From positions 310,001-374,000 of the forward strand of contig NW_020289991.1 in assembly GCF_003144245.1 (NCBI RefSeq): a stretch of DNA of 64,000 bases, read 5' to 3'. Source of the stretch: Jaminaea rosea. Its lineage: Eukaryota; Basidiomycota; Exobasidiomycetes; Microstromatales. Below, piece after piece: positions 50,718 through 61,932 of the stretch; the first letter of the stretch is position 1, and the number at the start of each line of letters is the position of its first letter. Under the pieces are notes generated by a model. The model worked only from the letters and a program-made list of their open reading frames with translations, did not search any database and was not told where the DNA came from. The translations under genes were made by a program, and so were the position numbers.

Positions 50718-53700
50718 TCACATGTAGAACCTGGTGACGTGAAAGGGTTTCGAGTCCTGTCAGTGGCTCAGCTTTATCGCTCACGGCTCCCCTCGCTGTC
50801 CTACTCACAGGCTCTCGCAGAACTTGGCGTCGCGTCCGAACGACTTCATGAGCATCGTCGAATCCGTGTCGGAGATCTCGGTGAAGACTTCCTGCGACTC
50901 GCCGGATGAGATCTGGGTGGCAGTCTCGGACTGGTCTCCGTACATGATGAGACGTGCCTTCTCTGCCAGAATGTGCGAGTAGTAGACAGGTGGGGGAAGA
51001 GACACGGAGCGCGTGGCGCGGCAGTACTCGTAGCAGAAGGAGGCGATGCTCTTCTGGAGCTGGTCACTCGTGTGCTTCGAGTCGTCCTGGAGCACGACGA
51101 AGTGGCAGGGACGAGCGGTACCAATGAGTCCTGCGTGACCTTGAAGGAAGAAGTCAAAGCCGTAGGGGTGGCAGACGCCGGAGTCGACTACGAGGCCGGG
51201 GGCCAAGTTGCCGCTGCGGTCTTGGTCACCGGGGTTGTTGGCAAAGAAGCGAATGTGGTGGCGCTTGACGCTGATGATGTACGTGAGAGGGATCGTCTTG
51301 CCGGGCTGGACTGCTGCCACGGCTTGAGAGATTGCGTGAGCCTCCACTTGACGGGCCATGGCCTGCGGCGCGAGCGGGTAGTGGTAACGAGGTCAGCAGC
51401 CGCAAACTTTGGTAGCGAGCTCTATGATGAAAGTTACCATCTGGCCATCGCTGACCCCGTCTCGAAAGACGACGATCTTTGTAGGCAAGTTGCCCCCATT
51501 ACGTTCCTTCCAACGGTTAAGGTGCGAGATGCACATGTCCTGCGCGGGTGGGGGCACGTGGTAGTGAGCAGAGGTGGTGGTGATCAGCAAAGCATGCACG
51601 TCGCGCTTCTCACCTTCATGTGCAGAATGGCCTCCTGGCTGCGGCCGCCACGAAGGTGCGTCTGGGCACGGACTTCGGAGTGGAAGCGGGAACGATCGCC
51701 GGCGATGGTAGCAACGAGGGCGGCGATGGATGCACGGCTAGAGCCAGGAGCGGCGTGGGAAACGTCGGCGCCCAAGATCATCGTCGTGGGGGTGAAAGCA
51801 GGCACGTCGTTGGGCGTGACAGAGTGGTTGGCGCCACCGAGCTTGACATTGACCTTCATGGCTACGTTGGCGCAGTACTGGTCCTGTCCGCGCTCGTTGA
51901 GGGCCTTGCGGGCCATGAGGCACTGATTGGGGACGGGCGAGGGCAGATCGGTGAAGCAGACGCGCTTGATGGCTCCGTACAGGTCGGCGTCACCGTCTAC
52001 GAGGCAGATGATGAGCTGGGGTGGAGGGGCCGAAGCACCGCCTGCAGCCTTCTTTGCCTCGCGTCCAACGACTTGAAGCGTCTCCTTGACTCGCTCGGGA
52101 GTGGGAATACCGCGCTCGTAGTAAGGTGCGCGTTCAACGCTGAGGCCCAAGCCCTTGAGGTGGTTGGTGAAGAGACCGGCGAACTGCTGGACGACCTGGT
52201 CAGGGGAGCGAGTGAAGTTGACAATGGCCCACGTTTTGATGGGCGTCGCAGCGGGCGTGAGGAACTTGGTGTTGCGGAGGTTCCATGCGCCACCATTGGG
52301 CTTTGCGGTGCCGCGGCCGTACTGGACGGTAGGGACGGGCAGGATGCGGGCCTCGACTTGGATAGGCTGCGTGCCGACGTTGAGGCCAGCGTTGCGGGGA
52401 TCCGTCTCGTAGGCGATGCGACGGCGCCAGTCGACCACAGTGGAGAGCTTCTCGTCGGGACGCTGACGGCTGACGTCGATCATAGCGGCAGTCATGTCGG
52501 GCTTGAGCTTACGAGGAGGAAGAGCCGTGCCGGGAAGGACCTCGCAGCACTCCATGGGGACCATAGCCTTGTTGCCCAGGACGACGAGGGGCAAGTCGAG
52601 GTACTTGGTCTGGTAGTTGTACTTGTCCTTGAGATAGTCGACTACGCGGATGCGCTGGCCATCCTTCTCGAAAACCTCGTCGCGTGCTGCGCGGGGGGAG
52701 AAGCCCTTGAAGGTCTCTTCGCGGTTAGACTCGCGATGGGTCATCTTGAGCTTGGCTCCATTGAGACGACGACGAAGCTCCTGGAGCTGCATGGGGCGTA
52801 GGGAAGAGAGCTCTTGGCCAGCACCACCACCGCCGCCGCCGCCACCGCCGGGTCCACCACGGCCACCGCGGAATCCGCCACGGTCACCGCCGCGTCCTCC
52901 ACGTCCACCACGGTCTCCACCGCGACCGCCACGGCCGCCACGGCCACCGAAGCCGCCGCCGCCGCTGCCATCCATGCCGAGGATACCAGCGCAGACGTCA
53001 CGGAGGTTGCCGGAGCGAAGGAAGGCTGCGAAAGCTGGGTCGATGTTGACGATCATGCCGGCTTGAGTGGCACGAGCAGATTGGAAGAAGCCTGGGTGCG
53101 GAAGGTGAGAGGAGGAGTGGTGATCAGCTCAAGCCTGTAGCATACTCGCGCTCGCTCTTACCTTTCCAGATGTCAGCTCCAGAGGGGATGGGGACCTTGA
53201 GGTCCTTGTCGAAGAATCGACGACCTCCGCCGCCATGGACCTTGAAAGTCTCTGCTGGCTTGTTGCAGAGGAAGATCTGCAGAGCCTGGATCGCATTGGT
53301 GACGGCCTCAGGGAAGGCGGCTCCAGCAGCACGAATCGTCTGAGGGTCGGCCTCGCAGAACTTGTGGAGGACAGAAAGGTCGATGACATTGACCAGCTTG
53401 AGTGTCGTCTTGAACTTGCGACCCTCGTCACGAGGTAGGTTGGGCAGCGTCATGTCTGCGCCGCGCTCGGGGAGGCAGATGGTCCAAGAGAGTTGATTCT
53501 CAAAGGGCATCTTCTTCTGTGTGTAGCATGAACGACGACCATCGTAGCCAATGGAACCGATTAAGTCGTCGGTCAGAGGATGCGTAGGGTCGGCGGCGCC
53601 ATCTCGAAGGGCCATGCGAAAGACGGATCGAAGAAGCGTAATGGGAAGCCTGCCCCAGCGGTATGGCGGTGAGGTCAGCAAAATCTCTCAAAGCTTTCTG

Positions 53701-54388
53701 CACCGCGCACTCACTTCCTCTCGTTGCGCTGCTTGCGCTCTTCAGGGGTCAGCTCCTTCTCAGACTCCTCGGGCCTGACAGGGTCGATGACAACGTCGTA
53801 GTGGTAGACGGTCAAGTTGCCATTGTTGCCGCCAGCAGAGGGGCGAGGGCCTCCGCCGCGACCGCCACGTCCACCACCACGGCCGCCGGAGGCCTGGCCA
53901 GAGGCTCCGTCGCCGCCGATGTCGAGCGTGAACATGTTGGTCGAGACCATGAGCTTGCGTCCGGCGCTGCCTCCCTTGTCGGGGCGAGGGACGAGGTCTG
54001 CGTGTGCGGGCGAAGAGCCGGGCAAGGCTCGAGGGTGTCAGTGATCAACGATGCAGGTAAAGGCGGGCGCTACTCACCCGTGAGAGTGACGCTAGAGATC
54101 TCAGATCGGCGACGCTCCTCCTCGAGCTCGGCTTGCTTCTCAAGGGACATGTGGCCAACGGCCTGCGTGGTGGCGTGGTGGCGTCATCATAGCGAGTGGA
54201 TGCGTTGTATGCCGTGCGTGGCGAGCGAGAGCGGTTGTTAATGCCATGAGGGAATGCGATGTAGACGAGCGAGAGAGGAACAATGCGAGGAGGGGGAAAA
54301 CCGGGCTTGATCAGTATCGACTTCAAGCGGATGCATCGTGCTGAGTCGCTCTCACCGCAGCCAGCTGGTCAGCCGAAACGGCGGCCAT
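50718..54388 (-). CDS. AGO1: Argonaute (PAZ-PIWI) RNA-silencing protein
   Basis: Small-RNA-guided effector of RNA interference. Eight exons: 54388-54356, 54162-54078, 53997-53715, 53649-53162, 53091-51614, 51539-51438, 51362-50809 and 50730-50718; 1011 residues. The last exon is only 13 bases and supplies the classic C-terminus LFYM. The N domain starts with GRKLMVSTNMFTL; linker 1 has WKGFFQSARATQAGMIVNID; PAZ follows. The PIWI domain begins near residue 650 (LIICLVDGDADLYGAIKRVC). The slicer tetrad looks complete: Asp in ILGADVSH, Glu in RSQEAILHM, Asp in FRDGVSDGQM and His in GHAGLIGTARPCH. Two Gly/Arg-rich inserts (about residues 68-100 and 333-391) are unusual in position. The first intron is long (193 bp). 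The gene is divergent from CSN4. Confidence 0.95.
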
Positions 54389-55169
54389 GTTTGCAGACGT
54401 TGTCGGAAGTGGGACTGGTCTGTCGAGTCGTGATCGCCTATGCGGGCGAGGCGGGTCGGTGCGGGTGTTGGTGGGTTAGGAAAGGAAAGGGTTTGGGGAG
54501 GGAGAGAGGGCGGTTGGGGATGGGATGGTGTTGGTGGTGTAGAGGTGAAAACGCGGGCGGCGGTGGCGAGCTGGCCGCTTTGTCTGGCGCCTGATGCTGA
54601 CGCTGAACAGCCGCTTCCCCTTCATCGACGGCTCGCAAACGACGCGACTCGTTGACTCTTGGTTCAACTCGTCGTTCAGAGCAGGGCCGAATTCGATGTG
54701 GCCCCTGCCCTCTGCTGAAGTGCCCAAAATGAGCGGATGTTCCTGTGAGATGCACTTCGTGATGTCTGCTCTCACTCTTGTGATCACACATCCAATCATC
54801 GTCGAAGCTCAACGACGACGACGGCGCCTAGGCGGGGGTGACTGCATCGCGCCCGCGGGCAGCTGTTGCGCGTTGGCTGTGTGGGATGGAGGGGTCACAC
54901 TTAGCGGCCGCTCGCAATCCGTCGGCCACTTTGATTGCCCAGGAACCAGTTTGCAATCATCTCCTCGTCGTCCCTGGCCTTGCGGTTGTGGTGTTGATGA
55001 GGCTGCTCGTTCTCCTCTGACCCCGCGCTCACCTCTCGATTTCGGTGGCCCGTGCCTGCACTCGTCATCGAGTCGAGCCAATGGACGCCAGTCCGCCTGG
55101 TCCGCCTCCTTCCGTCCTCGCGTCCTCACGACATCATCGTCATCGCCTCGAGGTCCTGAGATCGTCGTC
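54389..55169. promoter_or_regulatory. Divergent intergenic region between Argonaute and CSN4
   Basis: About 780 bp with both promoters. The CSN4 frame is open upstream of its ATG through most of this stretch, but the N-terminus expected for CSN4 begins at 55170. No distinct element recognised. Confidence 0.4.
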
Positions 55170-56980
55170 ATGTCGTCGTCGAGTGATCAGCTGGCTGCTG
55201 CACTCAGCGCTGCGGCATCCAAGCCATCGCAGAGTAGAGCACAGGCATACCAGGACATCCTCGTCTCGCTCCTCGAGCAGCCACGCTCTTCCTTGTCCGC
55301 AGAAGCACTCGTCCAAGCTTGCTCCGACTACCTCGACGCCACCGTCTTCTCTGAACTCAACTCGTCGGGAGGAGGGCTCGTAGTGGGACGAAACACTCTT
55401 ACTGCATTCGATGAGGCTATCAAGAAGGCCGGGCATGGGGAGGCAGAGGCGATGCAGGGTGATGACGATGACGAAGACCCGTCTAAGCCAGCCATCCGCG
55501 ACGAAGAGGTGCAGAAGGAGATTCTCGAGGCTGCCCTCGCCAAGGTTCAGCCCAGAGTACTCAGCTTCGAAGAGCAGGTGAGTGCGCCCGAAGCAATTGT
55601 GACAGCTAGATGGCACGCAGACTGAGCTTCTCCCCGCCTCGCCCGCAGTCCACCTCTCTGCGCCTTCATCTGGCCGACATCCACGAGTCGCTCCAGGACT
55701 GGTCATCAGCGGCTAGCGTCTTGCAGGGCATTCCACTCGATTCTGGCCATCGAGCTGTTTCGGAATTGCAGAAGCTGCGCATCTACGTCCGCATCGTGCG
55801 TCTACTCCTCGAAGCAGACGATGCCATTGGCGCAGACGTCTACCTCAAGAGGGCCAGCATGGTTGTCCATCTCGTCCCAGGAGCAAGATCGGGATCGATT
55901 ACAGGTCCATCGACTTCCAGCACGACCGCCTCGGCCTCACCTGAGGATGTCAAGCAGGGCAAACTTCTCGGCCTTCAATACAAGCTGTGCCAGGCTAGGA
56001 TCTACGACTCGCAACGCCGTTTCGCCGACGCAGCTGTGCGCTTCCATGAGCTCAGCTACATTGCAGAAATCGATGAGCAGGAGAGGACGATGATGCTGTG
56101 AGTGCATCGCCGCGGCAGTAGACCGTGCGTTAGCTAATGTCACCCCATGCCCCCCGCCGCTCTCGCTGTCAGGTCGGCCGCTGTTACCGCCTCAATCCTA
56201 GCTCCAGCTGGTCCTCACCGCTCTCGCATCCTTTCTACCCTGGTGCGAGATGAGCGAGTAGCTGCTCTACCCCAGTCCACCATCTTGTCCAAGGTCTTTC
56301 TCGACCAGATCATCAGGCCAGACGAAATCGCTGCGTTCGAGGAGTGAGTGGACGCGTGCGAGAAGCGCTGCCATTACTCGTACTCCAGCTGACCATTCAC
56401 TCCTACTCGCGCTGCCGCCAGACTGCTGCAACCGCACCAAAAGGCCATGCTCTCTCGCGCCGGCAACGAGCGCGAAGTGATGAGACTCGAGGAAGAAGCG
56501 GCGGCAGCAGCATCGGCGGAGCCAGCAGCTCAAGGCTCGACTGCAGCAAAGAAGGTCAAGAATGCCCCGACCACCGTTCTAGACCGAGCAATGATGGAGC
56601 ACAACATCTTGGCCTCGTCACGTATTTACCTCAACATTACGCTGGCCGGATTAGGATCGCTGCTGAATCTCACGACGACGGGTGCAGAGACGATTGTCCG
56701 GCGCATGATTGTTCAGGGCCGCATCAAGGCAGAGATAGACCAGGTAGACGGCTTGCTCACTTTCCTCGAAAGCAGCCAGATGGAGCCTACGGCGGGAGGT
56801 CTGGGTCTGGGTACAGGAGCAGAGTCGGGTGGAGGTGACGCAGCGGCAGCGGACGACGACGATGCGACGCCTGTCGGCGAAGGGGATGGGTTGATTCGAA
56901 GGTGGGACGCTCGCATTGCGCGTACGGCTGGTGCGCTGGAAGAAGTGTGCAGCAGGATTGCTTCGCAGTCGCAGGCGTAG
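55170..56980 (+). CDS. CSN4: COP9 signalosome subunit 4 (PCI domain)
   Basis: Subunit of the deneddylase that removes Nedd8 from cullin ligases. Exons are 55170-55577, 55649-56097, 56173-56343 and 56422-56980, with introns of 71, 75 and 78 bp, giving 528 residues, longer than animal CSN4 (406) because of acidic and Ser/Ala-rich inserts. Helical repeats include SLRLHLADIHESLQDWSSAA and KLRIYVRIVRLLLEADDAIG. The C-terminal PCI/winged-helix part is clear: LLQPHQKAMLSRAGNER, VLDRAMMEHNILASSRIYLN, ITLAGLGSLLNL and GRIKAEIDQVDGLLTFLES. These match human CSN4 ([33 protein letters not shown]). The final helix is WDARIARTAGALEEVCSRI. Confidence 0.93.
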
Positions 56981-57535
56981 GCGGCGCGGCATGACTGCCA
57001 TGCGTAGACTACAATGTAAGCTCTTCTTAGCTAGCAGCGGCCCAATCTTTTTCGCGTAGCAATGACGAGCAATGGTGGTCCCCTGCTCCACACGATGTGA
57101 GCTCAGAAAAGCAACGCAGCACAGTCCTTTGTGCGTGCGCGAGCCTTTCGATGGAAGACTCGCTAGCGTGGCGAGGCCGAGGAGCGAAGTTGAGTGGCGT
57201 CTCGTCGAAGGCGTTCAGGAGGGCGCGAGCAGACCCCCTCCCTCACTCGCATGCGTCTAGGGTGCGTCCCACTGCGTCGATTCTATTTCGAGGCCCGGCC
57301 TCATTGGCATGCAGCCGGCGGCAGGCGAGCAAGCAAGTGTTGATTGGTCGCTGGAGTTGGCCGAGCAAGACTTCAAAGGGGAGCTTGACGCCGTGTAACG
57401 CATCTTTCTCTCCTCTCCATCATCCCAGTCCTCTCTCCATCCCCAATCCTCACGGTTCCATCTCCTCCTTCTCGGCCGAGCACTAACTCAAGACACTCTT
57501 TACTAGATCTCAACCCCACTCTACAATCTCTCATC
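56981..57535. other. Intergenic region upstream of the secreted-protein gene
   Basis: About 555 bp. The last 150 bp (57400-57535) are strongly C/T-rich on the coding strand, as often seen before highly expressed fungal genes (inference). No gene recognised in it. Confidence 0.4.
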
Positions 57536-58679
57536 ATGATTGCTGGCAAGCTCCTTCTTCCCCTCCTCGCCCTCGCCTCGGCGGCTGTGGCTGACAAGGT
57601 GGGTGCCGTGGTGCGCCTGGTGGCCTCGAGAGCCACGTCCTAATCTCCTCACGTCTTCCCTCGCGCAGCCCACCTTCTCTGTCAACAATCTCCCCGACAA
57701 GTGGGAGAAGGGACAGGTCGGCACCAACCAGTGCAAGAAGTACGGTGCTTCGAGCCCCAAGTCGATGTGCCAGTGAGCAGCGGCGTTGCAATGCAGAGCT
57801 ACTACTCGAAATCCTCGCTCACCTCTCGCCCTCTCACCCGCAGGAACGTCTTCATCAACTCGGTCGATGACTTCTGCCTCTGGGCCCCCTTCGAAGGCCA
57901 AGGCACCGTCGGTGCTCAAGAGGAGCGCCACATCTCCTACTGCCTCAAGTCCGGCTACGGCACCCGCCTCATCCCCAAGGGCGCCGTCAAGCGAGCTCAC
58001 TTTGTCAGGACGTCTGACTTCCTCCAGGTCACGGGCTCCGGTGACTTTACCTCCATGCATATCAAGAAGGGCGACGAGGGTGGAGAGCTCGACCCGCACG
58101 GCGCGACGGGAGCAGGTGAGTACGCGCACGCGTCGGTCCGCCGCAGTCACGACTAGGGTACTTACCTCCTCCTCCCTCTTTTACCTTAAAAACCGTAGGC
58201 AATCCGCCGGGTGGGTTGGTATACACACGCTCCGGCAACGGGTGGACGCAGCTGAAGGAGTGGTCGTCGTTCATGAGCGCTACCGAGTTCTCGATCCGCG
58301 CCTGCTTCCCGGGCAAGCCCAATGCAACCAAGTACTGCCCTCACATCTACGACGTCATGGGCGCAAAGTGAGCAGCCACACGTGCGTGGCATCTGCGTCT
58401 TCCTTGCTCACCCACTATCTTCCCTTGCTCGCACGCAGCTGGAACCACCCTGGCAACTACGGCGGCGGCTTCTCCAACTGCGACGCCGACTCTGGCCACT
58501 TCCCCGGCGTCTTCAAGGGCTCCACCTTCTACCAGGGCCAGAAGCACACCCCTTCGGGACACAAGGCCCCCAAGTCGTCCAACTGCCAGAACGTCGCTTC
58601 TCCCGCTGCGGGCGCCAAGGCTCAGCAGACTCCTTACAAGAGGGAGGAGAGGGCACAGCCCTTTGGCGAAGCCCAGTAG
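57536..58679 (+). CDS. Secreted protein of the basidiomycete macrophage-activating-glycoprotein-like family
   Basis: Extracellular protein of unknown biochemical role. Five exons: 57536-57598, 57669-57772, 57844-58115, 58199-58367 and 58439-58679 (introns 70, 71, 83 and 71 bp), 282 residues. Signal peptide LLLPLLALASAAVA. The mature part has NVFINSVDDFCLWAPFEGQG, ISYCLKSGYGTRLIP, GSGDFTSMHIKKGDEGGELD, PHGATGAGNPPGGLVYT, FSIRACFPGKPNATKYC and HIYDVMGANWNHPGNYGGGF. I recall this pattern from secreted basidiomycete proteins annotated as macrophage-activating glycoprotein; that name says little about function. The conserved Cys residues and one NAT glycosylation site fit secretion. The high intron number for a short gene contrasts with the neighbours. 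Confidence 0.8.
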
Positions 58680-58996
58680 GCGCCGCATCCGCGATGACAA
58701 TCAACAAGCAACGACGACAAATAATGCACACTCTTGACGGCTCCCATTTCGCTTTCACTTCTACATGTAGCTTTCCATGCATTTCATTACACTAGCACGC
58801 TCTCTCTACCTCATCGAATGGACAGTATCTCCCCCCTTTCCCCAGCACACACGAGGCTTCCACGCCCGCCACGCCCGCTTTCTCTCTTGAATACAATCTC
58901 ACTTCACTCCACACCAACTCGCACGATTCCATGTCATGTCGCGATTGCAGCGGAGTCTGAAGCTATACAGAAGAGAAGGGCAGTAGCCACGCCCGT
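58680..58996. other. Intergenic region between two converging genes
   Basis: About 315 bp of 3' flanks. Nothing else seen. Confidence 0.35.
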
Positions 58997-61550
58997 CTAG
59001 TCGTCACCGTCATCATCGCCCCCCCTCTTGCCCACAATGAACGCCCCGCTCACCGGCAGCTTGGAGATCTCCAGATCACCCAACCCGCTGTTCCAAATCT
59101 TGACCTTACTCGACCCTTCAATGCCCGTCTCTGCCCCCTCACCCGTGATCAATTTCCACGAGTACGAGCGGAACTCCTTGCTGCGGCCGGGAAGCACCGT
59201 AAAGGGCACATCGACTAGCTGAGAGCGCAGAATCTTGCGCGGGAGCGGCGACGGGTCGTCGGGATCGGGCGTAGTGGTAGCATTCGCCCATGAGTGCGGG
59301 CGCACACGACCGAAGGCTCGCTTGGGGAGGGGCGAGGGGAGAGGCTCTCCGCCGTCGTCTTCGTCTCCGTCCCTCACGCTGGTGTCGTCGTCGTCATCGT
59401 CGTCCCCTCCGTCGTCGTCGTCGTCTCCGTCCCCGTCGCCGGGATGCTTCATGCTAGGCGGCTTTCCGTCGTAGATGAGGATGTCTGGCCAGAGGTAGCG
59501 GATCTCGACGTCTACCGCTGCGAGCTCGCCGGGCATGCTCAGCTCGCCGAGGATAGTGCCGCTGAACAATCTGTGTGTGGGCAAAGAGAGCGGGAGATTG
59601 CGTCAGCTGCTGTCTCTGTCACCCGGGCTATCACACCGCACTCATCGCACCGCACACTCACAGCTTCTCCTTGCTCCACGGGTGCGTCTTGATTTTCAAG
59701 TCCTGGATTGTCACATTCTTGATCAGGTCGGTCACCTTGGACCCGGGGAAGGAGATGGGCACGTCCATGACCGAGAGTGCAGAGGAGAGCCAGCCCGGTA
59801 GGTCTGGCGAGCCAGCGCCGGGCAAGGTGGGGTCGGGATGCTCAAAGGGCGAGCCACCACGTACGTACACGGTATTGGCTTCGCCGCGGAGGAAGCGTGA
59901 AAGAAAGTTTCCTAGGGCGTCTTCGCTGGGTGAAGCGAGTGAGCGGGGAGGAGAGTGAGAGGCAGAAAAGACGTGTTGAGGCGCAGCGGGCTGCGATTGC
60001 TCCGTCTGAAGAGCGCCGCCAGAGGGAGGAGGGGGAACGACGCGCCCCTCGAGTTGGAGCTGCAGTTTCTCCTGCCCGTCGAGTTCGAAGGGGTCGCTGG
60101 CAATGACGGCGAGAAGGACGGTATCGATGGGCTTACTTGCAAGGGCGAGCGAGTCATTCGCTCCAGCCGCGGGCAGGAAGACGCCGAATGGCAGGCTGTA
60201 CCTGACCGACCCTTTCAGTAGGTTACCCAGCGGATTTTTTGCCTCTGCGTACGCTCGAATGCCCAGTGCCTTCTGACCCGCGGCCTCGACTGCGTCACTG
60301 CCCCCATTGATCTCAAAAAAGTCGTAGCGGGTGAGGTTGAGGAACTCGTCCGTCGAGTTGCCCACGTCTAGCTTGGGAATTTGCTGCCTGACCCTCTTTG
60401 TGATATCCTTCTGACCCAGATTGATGAAGCGAGGAATCCACGACGATCCCTTCTTCTTCTCGCCCATCTGCGCCCACGTCAGACCACGCACGCTGAGAGA
60501 CCGGACGTTGATGTCGAGGGTGGCGTCGCCCTGCTTGACGGCGCGTTGGCCCAGCTGAGCGAGGTAAGGAGCTGGGGTGACGGGCTTGAAGAGGAGGGTG
60601 AGATTGAGCGGGCGCATCGTCAGACGAGCTCGTCGTGTAGAGTTGCCGCCCAAGACGGGGTCGTCTGCGTCGTCGTCTTCGGAGGAGGTTCGGAGGAGCT
60701 CGGGCAGGGGGACGAGGAGGGGGTCGATGTTGAAGGCCAAGAGGTCGCGGGGCGGCGGTGAAGCAGGCTTGGCGGCGACTTCGATGCTGCTGTCTACATC
60801 GCTCCTGGGGTGCTTTGACTGATCAGGGATGAGATCGAGGTCCTCTGTAGGCACATCTTTTGCCCAGTCCGGCTCAGCAATGGTCAGTTGGCCCAGCTCG
60901 ACCTTGACCCCTGCCACTTTGGCCAGCGCCCATTCTACAATGTGCCTATCGCGATTCTTCCACCACGATGTGCGTGCTCGTTGACCAAGCCAGATGTCCA
61001 ATGCTCGATCCGGGTCCAGTCCAAGCCTGCCATCGATTTGCACCTGGATACCGTCATCTGAGATGTTGAGTAAGCGAACCGAGTCCGGCCCTTTGAGTAC
61101 GAGAGCCTCGTCGAGGATGCGAGCCTGTTGATCCTCTGTGGGCGCTGAGAGGGTTGAGAGGAAAAGATGGGACGATTCTATGGCCGTGAGGACGACGAGG
61201 AGGGCGATGAGGCCGCCAAGGGTCCAGAGGCAAGCCTTTGTGATGGGTCCTGGGCTGCGGCAGGAGCGGGCACGGCGGTCACGAGATGTGTTGGTGCCGT
61301 CTCGTTCTACCGCGGCGTCTCCGCCATCATCTCCTCGTCTCCTCCCCGATGTAGCTTTGGCGAATCTAGAAGCAAGCTCGGTGCGATAGACTTGAGCGGC
61401 GGCTACGGTTGTCTGCCATGCTGCAGCCAGGCGGTTCTGTGGTTGCTGCTGCTGCTGCTGACGAGATGGAGAGTCGGCTAGAAGTGGTTGTGATTCGTCA
61501 ACGACTTCCTCGTCGTCACCTCGTTGATCGTGGCGACTATGTGAAGCCAT
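58997..61550 (-). CDS. Single-pass membrane protein, Tag1-like (vacuolar) family
   Basis: Exons are 61550-59662 and 59570-58997, with a 91-bp intron 59571-59661, giving 820 residues. A cytosolic N-terminus with an acidic segment and SQPLLADSP (a possible dileucine sorting signal) precedes one transmembrane segment (ACLWTLGGLIALLVVLTAIE). The large luminal part has repeated LEA-like beta-sandwich features: GPDSVRLLNISDDGIQVQID, EWALAKVAGVKVELGQLTIA, SVRYSLPFGVFLP and FPGSKVTDLIKNVTIQDLKI. The end is acidic and Asp-rich. This resembles fungal vacuolar proteins related to yeast Tag1 (YLR173W), proposed to help end autophagy. The resemblance is from memory of layout and motifs, so the family call is moderate. 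The ATG at 61550 is the first in this frame. Confidence 0.6.
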
Positions 61551-61932
61551 TGTGATGATGGAGATTGATGATGGTGATGGCTCTTGAAGTGGAGAGGCTG
61601 AGGCGCAGCATAGCACTGCACCCTCGACGCGGTTAATCCGGGGCAGCCAATCGAGTCGAGCGAGGGCGCCACTGCCTGGCCTGCCCTGGATGGATGGATG
61701 GATTGAACCAGCCGCTCAGCCGCCCATCACGCCCACCCACGCCCACGCCCACTCGTCTGTTTCCGCTCCTGCTGCCGGCCTGCATGCAAGGACGACTCCA
61801 AGACGACTTGGACGTGAATTTGAGTCAGTGAGGCCAAGTGAGCCTCGTTCCCAACATCATCCTCCTTCTCCTCATCCTCACCACTCGACTCGACGTCTTC
61901 GTCTCTCCCTCTCTCACGCCGCGCCCGCCATC
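61551..61932. promoter_or_regulatory. Divergent intergenic region before BRF1
   Basis: About 380 bp with a (ggat)n microsatellite near 61689-61701 and repeated cccacgccca units near 61730-61750. It must contain the promoters of both flanking genes. Confidence 0.4.

Noticed and set aside
50520-50760. Two tRNA B-box-like strings (minus-strand GTTCAAATC near 50530; plus-strand GGTTTCGAGTCC near 50745)
   Set aside because: No matching A box, acceptor stem or anticodon arm could be folded around either. The second lies inside an Argonaute intron and has an extra base in the box.
51620-52801. 393-codon plus-strand open frame antisense to Argonaute
   Set aside because: It mirrors the Argonaute exon, whose protein matches PAZ-PIWI along its whole length. 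The antisense frame has no domain and results from GC-rich third positions.
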